Positions 6,651 to 12,065 of a stretch of 12,065 nt of DNA are shown here, in pieces. The stretch comes from JAKOQB01 sp050258235 (GTDB lineage Bacteria; Pseudomonadota; Gammaproteobacteria; Burkholderiales; Burkholderiaceae_F). Under the pieces are notes generated by a model, which had not been told where the DNA came from, ran no database searches, and saw only the letters and a program-made list of their open reading frames with translations. Location of the stretch: contig JBLMYK010000018.1 in the NCBI GenBank assembly GCA_050258235.1, positions 1 to 12,065 of the forward strand. The letters run 5' to 3'. The position numbers and the translations under genes were made by a program. Every line of letters begins with the position of its first letter. The first letter of the stretch is position 1.

Positions 6651-7473
6651 AATCGGCGGGCGGGTCCGCGGGATTCCCGGCGCGCCCAAGTATCGCCTGC
6701 GCGTGCAGCAGCACGGGACGGTCGACCAGCTTGCCGTCGACCTGTACCGCACCAGGTCCACCGCGGCTCGCGGCAATCACGCGTCGCGCCCAGTCGATTT
6801 CAGCGTCACTCGGCTGGAACGCGCGACGCACCGGCTCGACCTGGCGCGGATGAATGCAGAGTTTGGCGCCGAAGCCGCAGGCGCGCGCGAATGCGAGATC
6901 GGCCTGCAGTTGCCGCTCGTCGCCGAGAGCGAGCGTCACGCCGGCGATCGGCGCGGCAAGCTCAGCGGCGCGCGATGCGATCGCGATCCGGCTCGCCGCA
7001 TACGCGAAGCCGCGCTCGTCGCCGGAAAGCCCGAGATCGACCGCGAAATCGACGGTGCCGAAGGCGAGCCGCTGCACCCCGGGTGCCGCTGCAATCGCCT
7101 CGACGTTCTGCACGCCCCGCGCCGTTTCGATCAGCGCGATGACCGTCGCTCCCGGCAGCCGCCTGCGCGCGTCGGCGATCTGTGCGGGGTCCTCGGCCTT
7201 TGGCAGCATCACGCATGCAAGGCCGGCGCGCTGCGCCAGAGCGAGGTCGTCGCCATACCACGGCGTGGACGCGTCGTTGATGCGCAGCACGAGGCGGTCG
7301 CGCGCCGCCGGCGCGGTACCCCAGCGCTCGATCGCGGCGCGCGCGGCGGCCTTGTGGTCCGGCGCCACCGCGTCCTCGAGGTCCAGTATCACGGCGTCGG
7401 CGCCGCCGGCCAGCGCCTTGTCGAAACGCTCCGGTCGGTCGCCGGGAACGAATAGATAGATGATCGGGAGCAT
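6649..7473 (-). CDS. CitE-like CoA-ester lyase (HpcH/HpaI aldolase superfamily)
   Basis: This is a 274-residue TIM-barrel lyase of the citrate-lyase beta-subunit-like group, which cleaves or forms C-C bonds in CoA esters such as malyl-CoA or citramalyl-CoA. Family marks in order are YLFVPGDRPERFDKAL (6-21), DAVILDLEDAV (26-36), R64 in LRIN, E116 in LIETARG, D142 in FGTVDFAVDLG and CIHPRQ (206-211). E116 and D142 are the expected Mg2+ ligands. Its length is normal for stand-alone CitE-like enzymes. Many relatives have Asp-Gly after the Pro-Ile of helix 7; here it reads PIAGVT, with Ala177. The start is ATG at 7473, 33 bp after the tctA stop; its ribosome binding site is weak, so translation may depend on coupling. 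It is the last gene of the tct operon and probably acts on the transported acid after CoA activation. The acid cannot be named. Confidence 0.85.
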   Translation of the reverse strand: MLPIIYLFVPGDRPERFDKALAGGADAVILDLEDAVAPDHKAAARAAIERWGTAPAARDRLVLRINDASTPWYGDDLALAQRAGLACVMLPKAEDPAQIADARRRLPGATVIALIETARGVQNVEAIAAAPGVQRLAFGTVDFAVDLGLSGDERGFAYAASRIAIASRAAELAAPIAGVTLALGDERQLQADLAFARACGFGAKLCIHPRQVEPVRRAFQPSDAEIDWARRVIAASRGGPGAVQVDGKLVDRPVLLHAQAILGRAGNPADPPAD

Positions 7474-7506
7474 GCAGTTGACCGAATCTTCCGGCCGGCG
7501 GCCGCG

Positions 7507-9018
7507 TCAGTCGCCTTCCTTGAACGCCGTTTCGCGCTTGGACTGGATCGCCGGCAACGTGACGATCACCAGCAGCGCGGCGGCGGCGATCAGCAGTCCG
7601 AGCGACAGCGGGCGCGTGACGAACGTCGACCAGTCCCCGCGCGACAGCAGCATCGCGCGCCGCAGGTTCTCCTCCATCATCGGTCCGAGGATGAAGCCCA
7701 GGATCAGCGGCGCCGGCTCGCACTTCAGCTTGTAGAAGACATAGCCGACCACGCCGAAGACGGCGGTCTGCATCACGTCGAACGTCGTGTTGTTGACCGC
7801 GTACACGCCGATCGAGCAGAACACCAGGATCATCGGATACAGCAGCCGGTACGGGACCTTGAGCAGCTGCACCCACAGCCCGATCAGCGGCAGGTTCAGT
7901 ATCACCAGCATCGCGTTGCCGATCCACATCGACGCGATCAGCCCCCAGAAGAGCGCGGGATTGCTCGTCATCACCTGCGGGCCCGGCTGGATGTTGTGGA
8001 TCGTCATCGCGCCGATCATCAGCGCCATCACCGCATTCGGCGGAATGCCGAGCGTGAGCATCGGGATGAAGGACGTCTGTGCGCCGGCGTTGTTGGCCGA
8101 CTCCGGCGCTGCCACGCCGCGGATGTTGCCCTTGCCGAACGAGACCTCCGCGTTCTTCTCGCTGATCTTCTTTTCCGCGGTGTAAGAGGCGAAGGACGCC
8201 AGCAGCGCGCCTCCGCCCGGGAGGATTCCGAGCAGCGAGCCGATCAACGTGCCCCTCCCGATCGCGGGCAGTGAATAGACGAACTCCTTCGCGTTGGGAA
8301 GCAGGGAGCCGATCTTGCTGGTGAAGACCTCGCGATGCTCTTTCTTTTCCAGGTTCGCGATGATTTCCGCGAAGCCGAACACGCCCATCGCGACCCCGAC
8401 GAAGCCCAGGCCGTCGGTCAGTTCCGGCACGTCGAACGAATACCGCGCCACGCCGGAGTTCACGTCGGTTCCCACCAGGCCGAGCAGCAGGCCGAGGATG
8501 ATCATCGCGACCGCCTTGATCAGGCTGCCGGAGGCCAGCACCACGGCGCCGATCAAGCCGAGCACCATCAGTGAGAAATATTCGGCGGGCCCGAACTTGA
8601 ACGCCAGTTCGGTGAGCGGCGGCGCGAACGCCGCGATCAGCACCGTGGCAAATGAGCCCGCGATGAACGAGCCGATCGCCGCGATGCCAAGCGCGGCGCC
8701 CGCGCGGCCGCGGCGTGCCATCTGGTAGCCGTCGATGCAGGTGACGACCGACGAGGCCTCGCCCGGGATGTTGACCAGGATCGAGGTGGTCGATCCGCCG
8801 TACTGGGCGCCGTAATAGATGCCGGCCAGCATGATCAGCGCGGACGTCGGATCGAGCGAATATGTGGTCGGCAACAGCATCGCCAGCGTCGCGATCGGGC
8901 CGATGCCGGGAAGCACTCCGATCAGCGTGCCGATCAGGCAGCCGATCAGCGCGTACATCAGGTTCGTCAGCGACAGCGCGGTGGAGAAACCGAGCAGCAG
9001 GTTCGACATCAGCTCCAT
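7507..9018 (-). CDS. tctA: TctA-family large membrane subunit of a tripartite tricarboxylate transporter
   Basis: This is a 503-residue permease subunit with about 12 membrane segments; it forms the translocation path of a cation-coupled, binding-protein-dependent carboxylate transporter. The family signature is clear near the N-terminus: GTLIGVLPGIGPIATLAMLL (30-49), then YYGAQYGGSTTSILVNIPGE and CIDGYQMARRGRAG. A second copy of the glycine-rich loop, GTLIGSLLGILPGGGALLAS, lies in the second half, as expected from the inverted-repeat fold of TctA. The ATG at 9018 is preferred over the ATG three codons later because GGAG lies six bases upstream. It begins 12 bp after the tctB stop, and the three transport genes are in the order C, B, A typical of many Burkholderiales. 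The substrate is not predictable from this subunit. Confidence 0.95.
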   Translation of the reverse strand: MELMSNLLLGFSTALSLTNLMYALIGCLIGTLIGVLPGIGPIATLAMLLPTTYSLDPTSALIMLAGIYYGAQYGGSTTSILVNIPGEASSVVTCIDGYQMARRGRAGAALGIAAIGSFIAGSFATVLIAAFAPPLTELAFKFGPAEYFSLMVLGLIGAVVLASGSLIKAVAMIILGLLLGLVGTDVNSGVARYSFDVPELTDGLGFVGVAMGVFGFAEIIANLEKKEHREVFTSKIGSLLPNAKEFVYSLPAIGRGTLIGSLLGILPGGGALLASFASYTAEKKISEKNAEVSFGKGNIRGVAAPESANNAGAQTSFIPMLTLGIPPNAVMALMIGAMTIHNIQPGPQVMTSNPALFWGLIASMWIGNAMLVILNLPLIGLWVQLLKVPYRLLYPMILVFCSIGVYAVNNTTFDVMQTAVFGVVGYVFYKLKCEPAPLILGFILGPMMEENLRRAMLLSRGDWSTFVTRPLSLGLLIAAAALLVIVTLPAIQSKRETAFKEGD

Positions 9019-9030
9019 CGTCGGCTCCGC

Positions 9031-9492
9031 CTATCGGTTCATGAACGCGGGCCAGACCGGAATCGTGACCCCCAGGCCCCAGATGAAGACGACGTAGGTC
9101 ACGATCGCCATCGCAATTCCGAGCGCGATGACTTCCTTCCAGCGGAATTCGTGGCTGCCCATGCTGGAGATCGCCACCAGCGCAAAGATCGCAATCATCG
9201 CGCCGGCCGGCACCAGCAACAGGCCGAAGGCAACCACGGATCCGAGTACCCAGCCCATTTCCGCGAAATGGAATTTCCCGACCTTTCCCTCGGGATCGGC
9301 GCGCGTCAGTCCGGTGGCCGAAATGATGATCCCCAGGATCACGAGAATGATTCCGAGCACGGTCGGAAAGTACGCCGGACCCATCCGCTGCGCCGTGCCC
9401 ATGTCGTACTTCTGCGCGAACAGTGCGAAGAACAATCCGACGGCGATGAACATTACGCCGGACCAGAAATCCTTTTCGTTCCTGATCTTCAA
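9031..9492 (-). CDS. tctB: TctB-family small membrane subunit of a tripartite tricarboxylate transporter
   Basis: This is a 153-residue protein with four hydrophobic segments: near 10-26 (FWSGVMFIAVGLFFALF), 43-61 (FPTVLGIILVILGIIIS), 80-110 (a long segment covering two turns, with LLLVPAGAMIAIFALVA) and 120-145. The early 'DFWSGVMFIAVGLFF' and 'GPAYFPTVLG' motifs are characteristic of TctB. The start is an unusual TTG at 9492, with GGGGAG six bases upstream (read on the minus strand). No ATG or GTG further in would preserve the first membrane segment. A 91-bp gap with a strong hairpin separates it from tctC, whereas tctA follows after only 12 bp. It pairs with TctA to make the membrane unit. 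Confidence 0.92.
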   Translation of the reverse strand: MKIRNEKDFWSGVMFIAVGLFFALFAQKYDMGTAQRMGPAYFPTVLGIILVILGIIISATGLTRADPEGKVGKFHFAEMGWVLGSVVAFGLLLVPAGAMIAIFALVAISSMGSHEFRWKEVIALGIAMAIVTYVVFIWGLGVTIPVWPAFMNR

Positions 9493-9506
9493 CGCAGTCT
9501 CCCCAG

Positions 9507-9536
9507 TCGCGCGAGCGGTGCCGCTGCGCGATTTTT
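9507..9536. terminator. Strong hairpin with T-tract between tctC and tctB
   Basis: TCGCGC (9507-9512), a bulged G9513 and AGCGG (9514-9518) pair with CCGCT (9521-9525) and GCGCGA (9526-9531), giving an 11-bp stem with a tight loop. TTTTT follows at 9532-9536 on the + strand, where it looks like a rho-independent terminator although no + gene precedes it. In the minus-strand operon transcript the same hairpin lies between tctC and tctB, preceded by A residues, and could protect the tctC segment from 3' decay. Both readings are inferred. Confidence 0.5.
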
Positions 9537-9583
9537 CTGCGCGCGCATTCTATCGAGCCGAATTCCCGCCACCATCGCCGCGG

Positions 9584-10579
9584 TCAATCGACCTTTGCGC
9601 CCGAGAACCTGACCACTTTCTGGTACTTCGCAAGTTCGTCGCGCACGAAGCGCGCAAACTCCGCCGGCGTGCTCGGTGCGGGCTCCGCGCCCATGCGCGC
9701 GAGCCGCTCGCGCAGTTCCGCGGTCGTCAGCGCGTTGCGGAACTCTTCGTTCAGCCGATTCACGATCGGCGCTGGTGTGCCGGCGGGGGCGAACACGCCG
9801 AACCAAGTGCTGACGTCGAAGCCCGCGAAGTCCTTGCCGCCGGCTTGCGCCACGGTCGGCACGTCGGGGAAGCTCGCGGCGCGTGCTGCGGTCGTCACCG
9901 CGAATGCCTTGAGCTTGCCGGCGCGGATCTGGGGCGCAGCGGAGGCGAGGTTGTCGAACATCAGGTCCGTCTGTCCGGCGAGCAGTCCGAGCTGCGCCGG
10001 AGCGGCGCCGGGATACGGGATGTGCACCATGTACAGGTGGCCCATCGATTTGAGCAACTCGCCCGCCATGTGCCCGCCGCTGCCGTTGCCACCCGACGCG
10101 AAATTGAGCTTGCCGGGATGCGCGCGCGCGTAAGCCACCAGGTCGGCGAACGAGTTGATGCCGTACCTCGCCGCCGTGTCCGGCGTCATCACCAGCACGT
10201 TGGGCACGTGCGCGATCAGTGTGATCGGCGCGAAGTCCTTGATCGGGTCATAGGGCAGCCTGGAGAACAGCCACGGATTGATCGCGTGCGTTGCCACCGC
10301 GCCGATCACGAGCGTGTAGCCGTCGCCTGGCTGCTTGGCCACGTAATCGACGCCGATGTTGCCGCCCGCGCCGGGGCGGTTCTCGACCACCACGACGCCG
10401 AGCGAGTCGCGCACGCGATCGGCAAGTGCGCGGGCGGCGGTGTCGAGCGGCCCTCCGGGCGGGTAGGGCACGATCAGCCGGATCGGTTTGGCGGGATAGG
10501 TCGCCTGCGCGAGCGCCGGCAGCGGGGCGGCGGCCACCCACAGGCAGGCAAGGAGTCGGAGCAGGGTGCGGCGGATCAC
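9584..10579 (-). CDS. tctC: TctC/Bug-family periplasmic substrate-binding protein
   Basis: This is a 331-residue extracytoplasmic solute receptor that captures a small carboxylate and delivers it to TctAB. Residues 1-24 form a signal peptide (RRTLLRLL, then an Ala-rich core, PALA at the cleavage site). The mature protein opens with YPAKPIRLIVPYPPGGPLD, the Bug-family hallmark; D46 is the usual ligand-contacting Asp. Further family marks are VVVENRPGAGGNIG, PGDGYTL, the HVPNVLVM strand and the LNFASGGNGSGGHMAGELL loop. The start is GTG at 10579 because GGGAGG lies four bases upstream (10584-10589). A GTG at 10591 is possible but has no ribosome binding site and would only lengthen the signal peptide by four residues. 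It is the first gene of the operon and diverges from the GNAT gene. The ligand is unknown. Confidence 0.95.
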   Translation of the reverse strand: MIRRTLLRLLACLWVAAAPLPALAQATYPAKPIRLIVPYPPGGPLDTAARALADRVRDSLGVVVVENRPGAGGNIGVDYVAKQPGDGYTLVIGAVATHAINPWLFSRLPYDPIKDFAPITLIAHVPNVLVMTPDTAARYGINSFADLVAYARAHPGKLNFASGGNGSGGHMAGELLKSMGHLYMVHIPYPGAAPAQLGLLAGQTDLMFDNLASAAPQIRAGKLKAFAVTTAARAASFPDVPTVAQAGGKDFAGFDVSTWFGVFAPAGTPAPIVNRLNEEFRNALTTAELRERLARMGAEPAPSTPAEFARFVRDELAKYQKVVRFSGAKVD

Positions 10580-10591
10580 GGTGCCTCCCAC

Positions 10592-10720
10592 GATGATGTT
10601 CGATCAGTGTCCGCATTAGACCGGAACGAGCCGCGCCGCGCACGTCTTGGCCAGTGGCATCATGCGAGCTCGTTGCGGATATGCGATGCAACCTGGGATA
10701 GCGATGCGGCCGTGGGCGCG
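10592..10720. promoter_or_regulatory. Divergent promoter region of tctC and the GNAT gene
   Basis: The tct operon must start here, because the next upstream gene (GNAT) is on the opposite strand. On the + strand, TTGCGG (10673-10678) and GGATAG (10696-10701) are 17 bp apart, a weak -35/-10 pair for the GNAT gene that would give a short leader. A TTGC-N11-GCAA dyad (10673-10691) overlaps it. No regulator gene adjoins, so the operon's control is not visible here. Confidence 0.35.
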
Positions 10721-11302
10721 ATGATCGGATTCGAAACGCAGCGCCTGCGCATCGAGGCTGCCGCCGTGCGCCATGCGTCGCTGCTGCCTCCGTTCTTTGC
10801 CCGCAATCGCGCGCACTTCGCGCCGTGGGATCCACCGCGCCCCGCCGCAATCGAGACCACGGAGTACTGGGAGAGGCAGCTCGAGCAGGCGGAAGCTGAA
10901 TTCGACGAGGTGCGCGCCGCGCGTTTCGTCGTGTTCGAGCGCGCCGTGGTTGCGCCGATGCTGATCGGTCGCGTCAATTTCACGCAGATCTTTCGCGGCC
11001 CGTTCCAGTCCTGCGTGCTCGGCTACCAGATCGATCACGCTTTCGAGGGGCGGGGGCTGATGCACGAGGCGCTCGGCGCGTGCATCGCATTCATGTTCCG
11101 CGATTTCCGGCTGCACCGGATCCAGGCGGGCTTTCGCCCCGAGAACGAGCGCAGCGCGCGCCTGCTGACTCGTCTCGGCTTCCAGCGCATCGGAATCGCG
11201 CGCGACTACCTGTTCATTGACCACGCATGGCGCGACCACGTGCTGATGGCGCTCGTCAATCCCGACTTCGACGATTCGGCCGTGGCCAAGCCAGGACGCT
11301 AG
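10721..11302 (+). CDS. GNAT-family N-acetyltransferase, RimJ/RimL-like
   Basis: This is a 193-residue acetyl-CoA-dependent N-acetyltransferase. The fold is recognisable from ETQRLRIEA (start strand) through GYQIDHAFEGRGLMHEALGA (101-120), which holds the acetyl-CoA-binding loop and following helix, to RIQAGFRPENERSARLLTRLGF (133-154), the family's closing beta-helix-beta motif. RimJ/RimL relatives acetylate ribosomal-protein N-termini or small amines; the acceptor here is not known. The start is taken as ATG at 10721; GTG at 10712 in the same frame is an alternative, and neither has a strong ribosome binding site. The frame stays open back to 9128, but that part is antisense to the tct genes. 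Its stop shares CTAG with the stop of the convergent acylphosphatase gene. It diverges from tctC and may be unrelated to the transport operon. Confidence 0.85.
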   Translation: MIGFETQRLRIEAAAVRHASLLPPFFARNRAHFAPWDPPRPAAIETTEYWERQLEQAEAEFDEVRAARFVVFERAVVAPMLIGRVNFTQIFRGPFQSCVLGYQIDHAFEGRGLMHEALGACIAFMFRDFRLHRIQAGFRPENERSARLLTRLGFQRIGIARDYLFIDHAWRDHVLMALVNPDFDDSAVAKPGR

Positions 11303-11592
11303 TCACTCGGCAGCAGCGCGAATCCGCCGCCAACCTGGGCAAGCTCGTCGCCTTCGGCGTTGCGCGTTTCCACACGATCGACGCGCGCGGCGCGCGGTCC
11401 GCGTCGCGCCCACTGCGTGAACGCCTCGCACGCCGCCGCGCTGCCCCGGATCACGGCCTCGACGCTGCCGTCACGCCGATTGCGCACCCAACCTTGCAGC
11501 CCGAGCCGCTCGGCTTCAATCAGCGCAGAGTAGCGGAACCCGACTCCCTGCACGCGCCCGTGGATGCGCAGGCGCAGTGCTGCGGGATTCAT
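11299..11592 (-). CDS. acyP: Acylphosphatase
   Basis: This is a 97-residue enzyme that hydrolyses acyl-phosphates such as carbamoyl or acetyl phosphate in the cytoplasm. The whole family pattern is present: LRIHGRVQGVGFRYSALIEA, then GLQGWVRNRRDGSVEAVI, a helix with EAFTQWARRGPRAARV, and an ending strand GGFALLPS. R20 binds the phosphate and N38 is the catalytic Asn. The start is ATG at 11592 because GGGGGTGA lies about five bases upstream; TTG at 11607 and GTG at 11601 are possible alternatives that would add a few residues. It is on the same strand as, and 51 bp after, the CoA-transferase gene, so co-transcription is plausible. Its last base overlaps the end of the convergent GNAT gene. Confidence 0.92.
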   Translation of the reverse strand: MNPAALRLRIHGRVQGVGFRYSALIEAERLGLQGWVRNRRDGSVEAVIRGSAAACEAFTQWARRGPRAARVDRVETRNAEGDELAQVGGGFALLPSD

Positions 11593-11643
11593 GGCATTCA
11601 CCCCCAAGCCTTCGCCAGGCGGCCGGCGTGCCGGACACGCAGC

Positions 11644-12065
11644 TCAGATCACTCCGCGTCGGCGCAGATCGGCACGCGCAGCGGTGTCGATGCCGGCCAG
11701 TTCGCCCAGCACCTCGTCGGTGTGTTCGCCCAGCCGCGGCGGTGCACGCCGATAGACCGGCGGCGTTGCACTCATCTTGATCGGGCTTGCCACCAGCGGC
11801 ACCTCGCCTGCGAGCGGGTGCGGCAGCGTGATGCGCATCTGCCGATGCTCGATCTGCGGATCGGCCAGTGCGTGGGCGATGTCGTTGATCGGTCCGCATG
11901 GGATGCCGGCGTCTTCCAGCCTTTCGGCCCAGAAAGCCATCGGACGCGACCTGACCAGTGCCTCGAGCAGCGGGATCAGCACCTCGCGGTTGCGCACGCG
12001 ATCGGCATTGCGCTCGAAGCGCGGATCCGTTGCCAGGTCCGGGCGCCCCGCGATCTCGCAGAAGC
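11644..12065 (-). CDS. Class III (CaiB/BaiF) CoA-transferase, C-terminal part
   Basis: The window holds the last 140 codons, including the stop, of a protein that usually has about 400 residues; its start lies beyond the right edge. Class III enzymes move CoA between carboxylic acids, passing through an Asp-bound anhydride. That catalytic Asp is not in this part. The visible stretch has the usual C-terminal marks: RFERNADRVRNREVLIPLLE, FWAERLEDAGIPCGPIND, ADPQIEHRQM, HPLAGEVPLVASPIKMS, PPRLGEHTDEVL and the closing LRRRGVI. The gene precedes the acylphosphatase gene on the same strand. With a CitE-like lyase and a carboxylate transporter close by, activation of an imported acid to its CoA ester is a reasonable guess. 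The substrate is unknown, and the tct operon is separated from this gene by the GNAT gene on the other strand. Confidence 0.92.
   Translation of the reverse strand, partial: FCEIAGRPDLATDPRFERNADRVRNREVLIPLLEALVRSRPMAFWAERLEDAGIPCGPINDIAHALADPQIEHRQMRITLPHPLAGEVPLVASPIKMSATPPVYRRAPPRLGEHTDEVLGELAGIDTAARADLRRRGVI

Noticed and set aside
10673..10691. TTGC-N11-GCAA dyad as a LysR-type operator for the tct operon
   Set aside because: The arms have only four bases with no internal symmetry, and no LysR-type gene adjoins. It is kept only as a note in the promoter region.
9128..10720. Upstream extension of the GNAT frame across tctC and tctB
   Set aside because: The protein resembles an acetyltransferase only from 10721; the earlier part is antisense to recognisable tct genes.
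1..12065. Mobile element, phage, CRISPR array, toxin-antitoxin or defence system
   Set aside because: No transposase, integrase, nuclease, repeat array or small toxin-antitoxin pair could be recognised on either strand. The genes present are metabolic, transport and regulatory.

Overview
The window looks like chromosome from a GC-rich betaproteobacterium, most likely Burkholderiales. The grounds are strong G/C bias at third codon positions, several GTG and TTG starts, and a complete tripartite tricarboxylate transporter (TTT, TctCBA) with a Bug-type binding protein, a family greatly expanded in that order. No rRNA, tRNA, CRISPR array, insertion sequence, integrase or phage gene is visible, so this reads as ordinary accessory metabolism. 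Only the protein sequences support the taxonomic guess.

Left part (1-2200). The tail of a probable DUF1223 secreted protein (+) converges on an XRE-type regulator gene (-, starting at 939). The regulator diverges from a gene for a membrane protein of about ten helices (+, 1084-2166). The 144-bp gap between them holds a near-perfect 21-bp palindrome lying on the regulator's own predicted promoter, a good autoregulatory operator candidate.

Middle (2185-6540). Three genes lie on the minus strand in the order 6112 to 2185: a double-length antibiotic-biosynthesis-monooxygenase-like (ABM) protein, a YwrD-type gamma-glutamyltransferase overlapping it by 4 nt (GTGA), and, after a 146-bp gap, an exported metallo-beta-lactamase-fold hydrolase with an extra N-terminal domain. 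Diverging from the ABM gene is a short + strand gene for a 66-residue exported or membrane peptide of unknown function.

Right part (6649-12065). A minus-strand operon runs tctC, tctB, tctA, then a CitE-like CoA-ester lyase. A GNAT acetyltransferase gene (+) diverges from tctC, and its stop codon overlaps that of a convergent acylphosphatase gene in a shared CTAG. Upstream of the acylphosphatase is the C-terminal third of a class III (CaiB/BaiF) CoA-transferase, cut by the window edge. A working hypothesis is uptake of a carboxylate by TctABC, activation by the CoA-transferase, and C-C cleavage of the CoA ester by the lyase. The substrate cannot be read from the sequence.

No clearly novel multi-gene system was found. 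The observations most worth checking are the regulator palindrome, a bulged hairpin between tctC and tctB, the internal duplication in the ABM-like protein, and the 66-residue peptide.
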